Below the pieces are notes generated by a model. It was not told the origin of the DNA. It did not search any database and saw nothing but the letters and a program-made list of their open reading frames with translations. A program made the position numbers and the translations under genes. A DNA stretch of 64,000 bases from Erysipelotrichaceae bacterium (GTDB lineage Bacteria > Bacillota_I > Bacilli_A > Erysipelotrichales > Erysipelotrichaceae), in NCBI GenBank assembly GCA_017404205.1, contig JAFRCV010000002.1:62001-126000 (forward strand), given 5' to 3'. Shown here piece after piece: positions 53,845 to 63,709 of the stretch. The number at the start of each line of letters is the position of its first letter. Position 1 is the stretch's first letter.

Positions 53845-55050
53845 TTATTGTGATTTTTTATTAGCTGTAATATTTTCTCTATATTGTGTAGGAGATAATC
53901 CAGCAGCTTTTTTAAATGTCGTAAAGAAATGATTTCTACTGCCAAAACCTAAATCAATGTATATATCATTTATTGATTTATTTGAAGATGCCAACATTGT
54001 TTTAGCTACTTCTAGTTTGGCATCTTTTATATATTGAGCTACAGTTTTCCCGGTTTCTTTTTTGAATTTATGTGAGAAATAATAATTTGTATAACCAACA
54101 CGATGTGATAATTCATCAATGCTTAATTCTTCATTTATATGTAATGAAATATATTCACATGCATATCTTATAGGAATAGACATTTCTTTATTATGAAGGG
54201 CATGATTCCTTTTGACATAATCGTCTAATAATTCTTGAGATGCTCTTGCGACTTCTGAGATATTTTGACAATTGTTTAATAACTTAGCATAATAATCATT
54301 TAAATCATAAGAAACATCAGGACTTAGTCCAGCTTCTATTGACGCTCTTGATACTAGTGTCAGCAAGACAAATACATTATTGCGGGCATTTTGAAGACCG
54401 CTTCCTTCATCAACTCTCATTCCACTACTCAAACTGGTCATTTTTTGTAGGCCTTTATGATACTGAGGGTTTCCTTCTTTAATCAAACGAAGAAAGTTTT
54501 GTTCAGCTTCATATATGCCCATATGCTTAGCAGAGATATTGTTTATCGCTTCTTTGGAACTTGATTTATCATAGGAATAAATTATTTGATTGTCTAATAT
54601 TTTTTCATCGTTTAATAAATAATGAAGAATAGTTGCATATCTGATAAGGCTGGTTGTTGAAATAATTGGCGCTTTGTTGATTGCTTGTAATGTATAAGTT
54701 GTTTTATCAGAGTTCATTTTATCTAAACTTGTTTGATATATAGATAAAGAATTAAGACCACTTAACGATGGCCCCAACACATAAACGTGTAAAGGATCAT
54801 GCACATATTCATAAGCAACAATGAAGATTAAACCTGATTTGTTTTCAATGAAAAAAGGATATTTTCCATTATTGTTGATATTTTCGAGTATTGTATCTTC
54901 GATTTGCATGAATTTTAAATCACCAACATTACCGTTATTTAAATGTTTATTTCTTAGAGGATTTAAATTTGCATCATATTTCCATATATTTACAGGATGA
55001 GAGAAATTTAATATTTCAGAAAATAATTGGATTTTTTCATCAGTGTTCAT
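53845..55050 (-). CDS. AraC-family regulator with a large N-terminal sensor region
   Basis: 401 residues. The C-terminal AraC DNA-binding domain (about 295-390) has LSIDELSHRVGYTNYYFSHK and IDLGFGSRNHFFTTFKKAAG, then SPTQYREN. Residues 1-150 look like a small-molecule sensor of the PocR kind common in such regulators (VNIWKYDANLNPLRN, then FIVAYEYVHDPLHVYVLGP). Divergent from the sugar symporter operon with an operator-like palindrome in the gap, so it most likely controls that operon. Confidence 0.85.
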   Translation of the reverse strand: MNTDEKIQLFSEILNFSHPVNIWKYDANLNPLRNKHLNNGNVGDLKFMQIEDTILENINNNGKYPFFIENKSGLIFIVAYEYVHDPLHVYVLGPSLSGLNSLSIYQTSLDKMNSDKTTYTLQAINKAPIISTTSLIRYATILHYLLNDEKILDNQIIYSYDKSSSKEAINNISAKHMGIYEAEQNFLRLIKEGNPQYHKGLQKMTSLSSGMRVDEGSGLQNARNNVFVLLTLVSRASIEAGLSPDVSYDLNDYYAKLLNNCQNISEVARASQELLDDYVKRNHALHNKEMSIPIRYACEYISLHINEELSIDELSHRVGYTNYYFSHKFKKETGKTVAQYIKDAKLEVAKTMLASSNKSINDIYIDLGFGSRNHFFTTFKKAAGLSPTQYRENITANKKSQ

Positions 55051-55117
55051 ATTGCCTCTTTTAAGTTATTTATTAATAATCATTAAAATAAATACAAATT
55101 CATTAAAATTATAACAC

Positions 55118-55135
55118 AAAGAAAGCGCTTTCTTT
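55118..55135. promoter_or_regulatory. cre-like palindrome (CcpA or LacI-family operator)
   Basis: AAAGAAAGCGCTTTCTTT is a perfect 18 bp palindrome; its centre GAAAGCGCTTTC matches the CcpA cre consensus TGNAANCGNTNNCA at nearly all positions. It lies just upstream of TATAGTATAAAT (55138-55149) of the symporter operon. On the other strand it falls in the spacer before TATAAT of the AraC gene, so a bound repressor could block both directions. Confidence 0.7.
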
Positions 55136-55166
55136 TATATAGTATAAATATACAAAGGAGAATAAC

Positions 55167-56618
55167 ATGGATAATAATGTAGGGAATGTAGCATATCGTC
55201 GTGCTAAAACATGGCAGATAATATTAGCTGCATGTAATGGTTTTAACGGAATGGCTGTTTATACCTTAATTGGTTTAGCAACTTATTCGGCAAATGTTGG
55301 TTATGGAATATCAACATTAGTTGTAGGTGGATTATTAACATTCACTCGTATATTTGATGCGATTACCGATCCAATCTTAGCTTTCATTTATGATAGAGTT
55401 AATACTAAATGGGGCAAAGTAAGACCATTAATGATTGGTGGTTGGTTAATACAATCAATTGGTCTATTAGCGATGTTTGCGTGGGCATCTAGTAAGGGCT
55501 TTGGAATCCCAATGTTTATTGCCTTATATATGGTATATGTAATAGGCTATACAATTGTTAATATGACAGCTCAGACAATCCCAGCTTTAATGACAAACGA
55601 TCCTAAACAACGTCCTACAGTTGGTGTTTGGTTTACAGTATTCAACTATTTAGTTCCAATGCTATTAAATATCGTTTTAACTGTTATGTTGCTTCCTAAA
55701 TTTGGTGGTACATATAATCAAGAATTCTTGAATATTGCTGCATATGTATGCGTTGCAACATCTTTATTTGGTGTAATCATGGTATGTATAGGCGTTTCTC
55801 AATATGATAAGCCTGAAAACTTCAGAGGAACTACTAAGACTCATGAAAAATTAAAGATGAAAGACATGGTTGAAGTATTAAAAGAAAACAAGCCTCTTCA
55901 ATCATATATTATTTCGGCAGCAACTGATAAGATTGCTCAACAAACGCAATCACAATCAATCGTTAATACAATGTTGATGGGTATTTTGATTGGCAATATG
56001 GGACTTGGAACAATATTAAGTGTTATCGGTATGTTACCATCAATTGCCTTTGCGGTAGTTGGTGCAAGATATGCTGGTAAGCACGGAAATAAAGAAGCAT
56101 TAGTTACATGGACTAGAAATTGTATTTTTGCGAATATTGTCATCATTGTCTTCTTTATAATAATTAATCCTGCATCTATTTCTAAAATGGGTATCACAAT
56201 GGTGCTATTTGTGTTGTTGACATTATGTTGTAATGGATTTGCGATGTGCGTTACAACCGCTAATACGGCATTCATGGCAGACATCATTGACTATGAATTA
56301 GATAGAAGCGGTAAATATATTCCAGCTGTTATTACTGGTACATATAGTTTAATTGATAAGATTGTTTCATCTTTCTCAGCAGCTATAGCTACTGCAGGCG
56401 TTGCACTTATTGGCTATACATTATCGTTGCCTCAACCAACAGATCCTGCAACAACAGGAGTATTCTGGATGACAATGTTCCTAAGATATGGACTTGCGAT
56501 TATTGGATGGATTTGTACATTATTGGCAATGAGAAGATGTAATCTTACAAAAGATGAAATGGCAAACGTTCAATCAAGAATAGCTGAAAAGAAAAAAGAA
56601 TTACAAGAACAAGAATAA
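55167..56618 (+). CDS. GPH-family sugar:cation symporter
   Basis: 483 residues, about 12 membrane segments. Glycoside-pentoside-hexuronide features: FTRIFDAITDPILAFIYDR after the second helix, TKWGKVRPLMIGG, and a charged central loop, with ADIIDYELDRSGKYIPAVI late. It probably imports the oligosaccharides cut by the following enzymes; the sugar cannot be told. First gene of the operon that runs to the end of the window. AAGGAG upstream. Confidence 0.9.
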   Translation: MDNNVGNVAYRRAKTWQIILAACNGFNGMAVYTLIGLATYSANVGYGISTLVVGGLLTFTRIFDAITDPILAFIYDRVNTKWGKVRPLMIGGWLIQSIGLLAMFAWASSKGFGIPMFIALYMVYVIGYTIVNMTAQTIPALMTNDPKQRPTVGVWFTVFNYLVPMLLNIVLTVMLLPKFGGTYNQEFLNIAAYVCVATSLFGVIMVCIGVSQYDKPENFRGTTKTHEKLKMKDMVEVLKENKPLQSYIISAATDKIAQQTQSQSIVNTMLMGILIGNMGLGTILSVIGMLPSIAFAVVGARYAGKHGNKEALVTWTRNCIFANIVIIVFFIIINPASISKMGITMVLFVLLTLCCNGFAMCVTTANTAFMADIIDYELDRSGKYIPAVITGTYSLIDKIVSSFSAAIATAGVALIGYTLSLPQPTDPATTGVFWMTMFLRYGLAIIGWICTLLAMRRCNLTKDEMANVQSRIAEKKKELQEQE

Positions 56619-56625
56619 AATTATG

Positions 56626-56656
56626 ACAAGAGGTTGTAAAACCTCTTGTTATTTTG
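56626..56656 (+). terminator. Hairpin after the symporter gene
   Basis: ACAAGAGGTT (56626-56635) / AACCTCTTGT (56640-56649) with GTAA loop and TATTTT tail. It is 10 bases before the next start, so it may lower expression of the downstream enzymes relative to the transporter and does not simply end the operon. Confidence 0.7.
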
Positions 56657-56665
56657 GGGGTGTAG

Positions 56666-58861
56666 ATGAGAAAACAAATAAATATTAATAAAGATTGGGG
56701 CTTTATTAAAGATGTTAAAGATATAAGCTCTTTAGATGAATCTTTAGAAACAAAAATTAATTTACCACACACTTGGAATAATGTCGATGGTATAGATGGC
56801 GGTAATGACTATTTTAGAGGAACATGTGCATATATTAAAGAATTGTCTTCTTTAGATGTTAATGAAAATGAAGAAGTGTGGCTAGAATTTAAGGGTGCTG
56901 CAATGTCCGCATGTGTTTTTGTTAATGGTGAGTTATTAATAAAACATCAGGGCGGATATTCAACATTTAGAACTAATTTAACATCTAAGTTAACAGGGAA
57001 CGATAAATTAGTTGTTTTGGTTGATAATAATAAAAACAATGTATATCCTCAAAGTGCCGATTTTACTTTTTATGGTGGATTATATCGTGATGTTAATTTA
57101 ATAATTGTTCCTAAAACACATTTTGCGTTAGGGCATTATGGAGGAAACGGTATCAAGATTACACCAGTTATTAATAATGATATTGCCAATGTAACTGTTG
57201 AAGCATGGCTAGAAGGACAAGACACTACTGTTTTATTTGAAACCGCTGAACAATCAAAAACAGTGATGTCAACTGATGGTTATGCAAAGTGTGAATTCAT
57301 CATCAACAATGTTCATCTATGGAATGGAATAGAAGATCCTTATCTTTATAATTTAAAAGCATCTACCAACGAAGATAGTCTAACAATTAATTATGGCTGC
57401 AGATCGTTTGAAATTGATAGTCAAAAAGGATTTATCTTAAATGGTAAAGAATATCCTTTACGTGGTGTCTCTAGACATCAAGATAGAATCGGTGTTGGCA
57501 ATGCCTTAACTAATGAGATGCATGAAGAAGATATGGCGCTAATTAGAGAAATTGGTGCTAATTCTATTCGTTTAGCTCATTATCAACATGCGGATTATTT
57601 CTATGATCTTTGTGATAAATATGGAATAATTGCTTGGGCAGAGATACCATATATCACTATGCATATGAAAGACGGCAGAGAAAACACCCTTTCACAAATG
57701 AAAGAATTAATAATTCAAAATTATAACCATCCATCAATTGTTGTATGGGGTCTGTCTAATGAGATTACAGCCGCTTCAGCAGTTGATGAAGATTTACTTG
57801 AAAATCATCGCTTATTAAATGATTTAGCTCATAAGCTTGATCACACTCGTAAAACAACAATGGCTAATGTGTTTATGTTGGAAACAAATTCACCTATTTT
57901 ACAAATACCAGATGTGAATGCCTATAATTTATATTTTGGTTGGTATTTAGGCGAGCTTGAACAAAACGATGAATTCTTTGATGAATGGCATAAGAATTAT
58001 CCAGACATGCCTATTGGTTTCTCTGAATATGGAGCTGATACAAACCCTAGTTTTCATAACAGTCATCCTGAAAGAGGAGATTATAGCGAAACTTACCAAT
58101 GTTTATACCATGAACATCTTTTAAAAATGATTGAAGAAAGACCTTGGTTATGGTGTTCATATGTGTGGAACATGTTTGATTTTGCGGCCGACGGTCGAGA
58201 TGAAGGTGGAAAACATGGTCAAAACCAAAAAGGTCTAGTAACAATTGATCGAAAAACCAAGAAAGATGCTTTCTATTTATATAAGGCACATTGGTCAAAA
58301 GAACCTTTCATTTATATCGCAGGTCGCAGGTATATAAATAGAAATGAAAAAGAAACAAATATAAAAGTTTATTCTAATTTAAATGAAGTATCTTTATATA
58401 TAAATGATTCATTATTTGAAACAAAAAAAGGACAATATGTTTTTAATTTTAATGTTCCATTAAATGGAAAGATTAAAGTAAAAGCTATTTCTTCCAACTT
58501 AGAAGACAATATGGAAATCAATTATGTTGATAAACCTGATTTAAACTATGTATTGAACAAAGAAGGATCACAAGTAACTAACTGGTTTGATAAAGAAGAA
58601 TTAAATCCTGAGGCATTTTCTGTCAATGATACTTTAGGAGAAATCATGGCTCATCCCCAAGCCGGTAAAGTAATTGAACAAATGATGGCTAAGATGTCTT
58701 CTTCAAGAGGAGATGTAGCTGATTCTGTAAAAGACAATCCTGCTTTAAAACAGATGATGTCAAGAATGAAATTAATTTCTCTTCTTAAACAAGCAGGAGA
58801 TGTTAAGCTTGAAACTATTCAACAATTGAATAGAATTCTACAAGGTTTTAAAAAACAATAA
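56666..58861 (+). CDS. Glycoside hydrolase family 2 (beta-galactosidase / beta-glucuronidase type)
   Basis: 731 residues. An N-terminal jelly-roll (NLPHTWNNVDGIDGGNDYFRG), an immunoglobulin-like middle, and a TIM barrel with GVSRHQDR, the acid/base Glu366 in WGLSNE and the nucleophile Glu454 in GFSEYGAD. No signal peptide, so cytoplasmic. The last about 100 residues are helical and Met/Lys-rich (HPQAGKVIEQMMAKM). Substrate could be a beta-galactoside, glucuronide or a related sugar. The start is set by GGGGGTG. Confidence 0.88.
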   Translation: MRKQININKDWGFIKDVKDISSLDESLETKINLPHTWNNVDGIDGGNDYFRGTCAYIKELSSLDVNENEEVWLEFKGAAMSACVFVNGELLIKHQGGYSTFRTNLTSKLTGNDKLVVLVDNNKNNVYPQSADFTFYGGLYRDVNLIIVPKTHFALGHYGGNGIKITPVINNDIANVTVEAWLEGQDTTVLFETAEQSKTVMSTDGYAKCEFIINNVHLWNGIEDPYLYNLKASTNEDSLTINYGCRSFEIDSQKGFILNGKEYPLRGVSRHQDRIGVGNALTNEMHEEDMALIREIGANSIRLAHYQHADYFYDLCDKYGIIAWAEIPYITMHMKDGRENTLSQMKELIIQNYNHPSIVVWGLSNEITAASAVDEDLLENHRLLNDLAHKLDHTRKTTMANVFMLETNSPILQIPDVNAYNLYFGWYLGELEQNDEFFDEWHKNYPDMPIGFSEYGADTNPSFHNSHPERGDYSETYQCLYHEHLLKMIEERPWLWCSYVWNMFDFAADGRDEGGKHGQNQKGLVTIDRKTKKDAFYLYKAHWSKEPFIYIAGRRYINRNEKETNIKVYSNLNEVSLYINDSLFETKKGQYVFNFNVPLNGKIKVKAISSNLEDNMEINYVDKPDLNYVLNKEGSQVTNWFDKEELNPEAFSVNDTLGEIMAHPQAGKVIEQMMAKMSSSRGDVADSVKDNPALKQMMSRMKLISLLKQAGDVKLETIQQLNRILQGFKKQ

Positions 58862-58875
58862 CTAATAGGTGAAGC

Positions 58876-59727
58876 ATGAAATATTATGTTCAACAAATGA
58901 TGTTAGGCTCTTTATGTACAAGTGAAGAGAAAGTTAAAAAATTATTAAAAGAGATTAAAAGAAGCGGATATAGTGGTTTAGAAATGAATCGTTATATGAT
59001 TCATCCAACTTCATTTTTGGTAAGGGCTTTGACAAGGCTAGCTGGCATGCCAAGTGGCAATGCGGGTAAATATAACTGGTCTAAACTAATCAAAGAAGAA
59101 GGGCTTGATGTCATTTCTTTACATACTGATCTTGGCTCTTTAGAAAACGATTATGAAGGTGTTATTAAAGATGCCAAAGATTTTAATACTAGTTATATCG
59201 TTATTACTGGAATGTATCGCTTTAACTATCAAGATTTAAATGAAGTTAAAAAACTTGCACAAAGACTCAATGTCGTAGGCGAAAGATTAAGAAAAGATGG
59301 GTTTAAACTTCTATATCACAATCACAATATAGAACTATTAAAAGTCGATGAAATTAATAGAGCTTATGACATTCTTGTCAATGAAACAAGTTTAGAAAAT
59401 GTGAATTTTGAATTAGATACATATTGGTTTAGCGAAGCTGGAGCTGATGTTAAAAAAATAATTAAGACATTAAACAAAAGACTTAAGTTATGGCATATTA
59501 CAGATAGAGGAACAAGATTAGAAAAAACATCGATTACTCCTATTGTCAAATCAGATTCGGTAGAACTTGGTACAGGCAACATGGATTTAAATGGTATCTA
59601 TGATATTTCAAAAGATTATATTGATGCGATAATTTTAGAAACCCATCGCAACTTTATAAATGGTTCACCATTAGATAGTTTGAAGATAAGCGGTAAGTAC
59701 TTATTAAACAACTTTGGAGAAAAATAA
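58876..59727 (+). CDS. Sugar phosphate isomerase/epimerase (AP endonuclease 2-type TIM barrel)
   Basis: 283 residues of the xylose-isomerase-like TIM barrel family. Segments at metal-site positions are LEMNRYMIHP, ISLHTDLG, LLYHNHNIEL, FELDTYWFSEAGAD, LWHITDRG and IILETHR. Enzymes of this family isomerise or epimerise sugars or inositol derivatives; the exact reaction is unknown. It lies between GH2 and GH78 enzymes and its stop shares one base with the next ATG. Confidence 0.82.
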   Translation: MKYYVQQMMLGSLCTSEEKVKKLLKEIKRSGYSGLEMNRYMIHPTSFLVRALTRLAGMPSGNAGKYNWSKLIKEEGLDVISLHTDLGSLENDYEGVIKDAKDFNTSYIVITGMYRFNYQDLNEVKKLAQRLNVVGERLRKDGFKLLYHNHNIELLKVDEINRAYDILVNETSLENVNFELDTYWFSEAGADVKKIIKTLNKRLKLWHITDRGTRLEKTSITPIVKSDSVELGTGNMDLNGIYDISKDYIDAIILETHRNFINGSPLDSLKISGKYLLNNFGEK

Positions 59728-61913
59728 TGGAAGAATTAAGAAAACACTTTATAACTACAGAAAGGCCTTATAAAGAAGGCGCTGTAGAAGTCTTTCAACA
59801 AATCATTAATGAAAAAGAAATAAAGAAAGCTAGTTTATATATTACAGCTTTAGGCATTTATGATGTTTTAATTGATGACAAAGAAATCACAAAAGATTTA
59901 TTTAAACCAGGTTTTACATATTATCCTTTACATCTACAATATGATTCTTATGATGTTACTTCATTTTTGAAAGAAGGCAGTGTTTTAAAAATAGAATTAG
60001 CTCAAGGCTGGTACTGTGGAAGATTCACATTTGAAAACAACATTCAAATATATGGAGAAAGGCCAGCAGTATCTTGGATATTAGAGATTGATAATGATTC
60101 GCAAAAACATTTCTATTATTCTGATGATGAAGATGTGAAGGCCATTTCATCACCTTATATTTATGCAGGTTTATATGATGGGGAAATATATGATGGAAGT
60201 GGCAATAAAGAAACAATATATAAGCCAATTCCATTTATTGGTAAAATTCCTGAAAACATAGAACCAGCAATCATTCATGTTCAAGCACATGAAGAAATTA
60301 GTATTAAAGAGCTTATTGAAAAAGACGATGTGACAATAATTGACTTTGGACAAAATTTCGCAGGCTTTATTGAAATTAATCCAAAATATATGGATGGTGA
60401 AAAATTAAAAATAAGACATGGTGAAATTCTAAATAAAGACGGAAGCCTTTATACAGCTAATCTTAGAAAAGCTAAGGCAGAAATTGTCTATACTAAGACA
60501 GATGATAAAATATATCGTCCAAAATACACTTACATGGGTTTTAGATATATAGAGTTGTCAGGAGTTTCTTACAAAGAGGGTTTACTAAAAGCTTTTGCGA
60601 TCTATAGCTCTATGAAACAAACAGGCCATTTTTATTCAGAAAATAAAATGGTTGATAGATTATTTAATAATCAACTATGGAGTATGCGCTCTAACTATGT
60701 AGAAGTACCTACTGATTGTCCACAAAGAGATGAAAGAATGGGCTACACTGGCGATGGCCAAGTATTTGCCCATACGGCTATGTACAATTATGATGTTAGA
60801 GATTTTTGGAAAAAGTTTTTAAAAGATATTCGTTATACCCAAAAAGATAATAAAGAAGCTTATGTGCCATCAACCGTTCCTGCTAAGGGACAAGGAGGAA
60901 TTGGCTTTTTAACAATGCTTGGATGGAGTAGTTGTAACATCATTGTTCCTGATAAACTATATCGTCATTATAACCAAGAAGATTTCATTAGCGAACAATA
61001 TGAATCGATGAAGAAGTTGATGGATTGTGAAATTAAAATGACAGGTATTTTTCATTTATCTAAAATGCCTAACTTAGGTGATTGGCTTTCTCCAGGAAAA
61101 GATATGAAATTTATGGCTATGCATCATGGTCCTGTATCAAATTCATTCATTATCAATGATTTAAAAATAATGATTAAATATACAGAAAAGTATGGCGATA
61201 TAAAGAAACATAAAGAATATATTGAAGCATTAAATAAGATCAAGAAAGCATATGTTTCAACATATATTTCTAAACAAGGAAAAATGAAAGATGACTATCA
61301 AGGAGCTTATGTCATGGCTTTGGCATATGTAATTGAAAAGGATGAACCTATTTGGAAAGATCTTTATAAGAACTTAGTTAAAAAATTAAAGAATGAAGGA
61401 ATTGGAACAGGTTTCTTTGCGACAGAACATCTTTTACCAATGCTTTGTGATAATGGTGACAGTAAGTTGGCTTTTGATTTACTTTTAAATGAAAACTATC
61501 CTGGTTGGATGTACACTATTAAAAATGGTGCGACTTCTATTTGGGAAAGATGGGATGGCTTAAAAGAAGATGGCAGTGTCAATGAAGAAAAGAGCGGAGG
61601 CGACAATATGGTTAGCTTTAATCATTATGCCTTTGGCAGTGTTGGAGAATTTTATTATCGCTACATTCTTGGAATTAAAGAGTTAGAAAATGGCTTTAAA
61701 AAAGTATTAATAAGACCATATACAGATTCTAGATTAAAAGAAGTTTCTGGCACTTATGAATCGGTTTCAGGCAAAATAAAATCTGCTTGGAAATATGTTG
61801 ATAAAAGAATTATGTTTGATATTGAAACCGAAATGCCAGCTACGGTTGTGCTTCCAAATGGAAAACATTATGAAGTAGAAAAAGGTATCTATCATTTTGA
61901 AGTGGAGGAATAA
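59727..61913 (+). CDS. GH78 alpha-L-rhamnosidase-like glycosidase
   Basis: 728 residues. An N-terminal beta domain (ASLYITALGIYDVLIDDK and LAQGWYCGRF) and an (alpha/alpha)6 barrel with the GH78 motif DCPQRDERMGYTGDGQ at 330-345, then YVPSTVPAKGQGG and TSIWERWDGLKEDGS, and a C-terminal beta domain. It should release terminal L-rhamnose or a related sugar from oligosaccharides. No signal peptide. Coupled to the gene before (TAATG) and directly followed by GH43. Confidence 0.87.
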   Translation: MEELRKHFITTERPYKEGAVEVFQQIINEKEIKKASLYITALGIYDVLIDDKEITKDLFKPGFTYYPLHLQYDSYDVTSFLKEGSVLKIELAQGWYCGRFTFENNIQIYGERPAVSWILEIDNDSQKHFYYSDDEDVKAISSPYIYAGLYDGEIYDGSGNKETIYKPIPFIGKIPENIEPAIIHVQAHEEISIKELIEKDDVTIIDFGQNFAGFIEINPKYMDGEKLKIRHGEILNKDGSLYTANLRKAKAEIVYTKTDDKIYRPKYTYMGFRYIELSGVSYKEGLLKAFAIYSSMKQTGHFYSENKMVDRLFNNQLWSMRSNYVEVPTDCPQRDERMGYTGDGQVFAHTAMYNYDVRDFWKKFLKDIRYTQKDNKEAYVPSTVPAKGQGGIGFLTMLGWSSCNIIVPDKLYRHYNQEDFISEQYESMKKLMDCEIKMTGIFHLSKMPNLGDWLSPGKDMKFMAMHHGPVSNSFIINDLKIMIKYTEKYGDIKKHKEYIEALNKIKKAYVSTYISKQGKMKDDYQGAYVMALAYVIEKDEPIWKDLYKNLVKKLKNEGIGTGFFATEHLLPMLCDNGDSKLAFDLLLNENYPGWMYTIKNGATSIWERWDGLKEDGSVNEEKSGGDNMVSFNHYAFGSVGEFYYRYILGIKELENGFKKVLIRPYTDSRLKEVSGTYESVSGKIKSAWKYVDKRIMFDIETEMPATVVLPNGKHYEVEKGIYHFEVEE

Positions 61914-63698
61914 ATGAAATATTTTTGTAATCCAATAAACATTGATTATCGTTATCAATTTAATAAAGACCCTCGTGTTGGCAAACTCCAAATATGTAGA
62001 GAAGCAGCTGATCCTTCACTTATTAAATATAAAGGCAAATATTATATTTTTGCCTCTATGCAATTAAAGGTGTGGGTATCAGATGATTTAATAAATTGGG
62101 AGAGCTACAAACTACCTAATAATCTTCCACTTTATGATTATGCGCCTGATGTTAGAGTTATCGGTGACTATGTATATTTTTCAGCTTCTAGTAGAGATAA
62201 TATTTGTGACTATTATAAGACTAAGGATATAATCAATGGCCCATATGAAAAAATAGAAGGAACATTTTCTTTTTGGGATCCAAACATCTTTGAAGATGAT
62301 GATGGTCGAATCTATTTCTATTGGGGTTGTTCAAACATAAGTCCAATATATGGTGTTGAAGTAGATAGAGAAACTTTAAAGCCACTTGGCGAAAAGAAAG
62401 AATTAATTTTTGGGCATCCTTTTGAAATTGGCTATGAAAGAGTTGGAAATGATAATTCTAAATATCCAAAAAGCGATGAAGAAATAGAAATGTTGTATCA
62501 AGGCTTTGTGAAGAAACAAGGTGTTCCTGAAAATATGTTGCCTGATAATGTTAAACCTTTAATTAGAGGCATGCTTTCAGATAAACCATATATTGAAGGT
62601 GCTTGGCTCAATAAAATTAATGGCAAATATTATTTTCAATATGCTGCGCCAGGAACACAATACAATACATATTCAGATGGCGTTTATATAGCTGATAATC
62701 CTTTAGGGCCATTTGTGTTAGCTGATAATAATCCTTACTCATATTTGCCTGGTGGTTTTATGAGTGGAGCTGGTCATGGTTCAACGCTTGTGGATGACAA
62801 TGGAAAGATGTATCACACATCAACAATGCAGATAAGTGTTAATCACGATTTTGAAAGAAGGGTAGGTATTTGGCCTAGTTTTATAGATGAAGATGGCCAA
62901 TTAGTTTGTGATCAAAGATATGGTGATTGGCCAATTGATTTGAATAATGCAGAACCATTTAAAGATCCAGATTATTATTTATTAAGTTACAAAAAAGAAA
63001 TGAAGGCATCAAGTTATATTGAAGGACATGAACCTTTATATGCTGCTGATGAAAATTCTAAGACTTGGTGGCGGGCAAATTCCAATAAAGAAGGCCAATG
63101 GCTAAAATGTGATTTAGGACAAACATATGATGTAAAAGGTATTCAAATAAATTTTGCGGATGATGTCATTAGTGATCAAGAGCCTCAAGGAGAAATCAAA
63201 GGGATATCACAAGCAAGATGGATAGATGATAGGCAACACAAAACAAGATGGTATCTAGAAGCATCTTTAGATGATATTAATTGGTTTATGCTTAAAGATA
63301 AATCAAAAGTTACCACTGATTTAGCTCATGATTATATTGATTTAGAAGAAATGATTAAAGCTAGATATATTAGGCTTACAATTATTGAAATTCCAATGAA
63401 TCAAAACCCATGTATATCTGGTCTTAGAGTCTTTGGCAAAGGAAGTGGCAAAAAGCCAGATATAGTTAAATATGAATTAAAAAGACAAGATGATTTAGAT
63501 ATGCTTGTAGAAATAGATGATATTGGATGTGGATATAATATTTTATTTGGTAATAGCCCAGACAAACTTTATCACAGTTATAAAACATATGATTGTGTTA
63601 AAAGAGTTGGAGCATTAATTAAGGGCAGAGAATACTATGTTAGAGTGGATAGCTTTAATGAAAACGGTATAACTCAAGGTATAGTAAAAAAATTATAG
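61914..63698 (+). CDS. GH43 glycosidase with C-terminal discoidin-like domain
   Basis: 594 residues. Five-bladed propeller of GH43 (beta-xylosidase / alpha-arabinofuranosidase type): catalytic base Asp in AADPSLIKYKGKYYIFAS, the second Asp in SFWDPNIFEDDDGRIY, and the acid Glu in KPYIEGAWLNKINGKYY. Residues about 360-505 look like an F5/8 type C (CBM32-like) domain (GQWLKCDLGQTYDVKGIQI and ARYIRLTII), then an FN3-like end. No signal peptide. The start is the base after the GH78 stop. Confidence 0.88.
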   Translation: MKYFCNPINIDYRYQFNKDPRVGKLQICREAADPSLIKYKGKYYIFASMQLKVWVSDDLINWESYKLPNNLPLYDYAPDVRVIGDYVYFSASSRDNICDYYKTKDIINGPYEKIEGTFSFWDPNIFEDDDGRIYFYWGCSNISPIYGVEVDRETLKPLGEKKELIFGHPFEIGYERVGNDNSKYPKSDEEIEMLYQGFVKKQGVPENMLPDNVKPLIRGMLSDKPYIEGAWLNKINGKYYFQYAAPGTQYNTYSDGVYIADNPLGPFVLADNNPYSYLPGGFMSGAGHGSTLVDDNGKMYHTSTMQISVNHDFERRVGIWPSFIDEDGQLVCDQRYGDWPIDLNNAEPFKDPDYYLLSYKKEMKASSYIEGHEPLYAADENSKTWWRANSNKEGQWLKCDLGQTYDVKGIQINFADDVISDQEPQGEIKGISQARWIDDRQHKTRWYLEASLDDINWFMLKDKSKVTTDLAHDYIDLEEMIKARYIRLTIIEIPMNQNPCISGLRVFGKGSGKKPDIVKYELKRQDDLDMLVEIDDIGCGYNILFGNSPDKLYHSYKTYDCVKRVGALIKGREYYVRVDSFNENGITQGIVKKL

Positions 63699-63709
63699 GG
63701 GGGGAAAGA

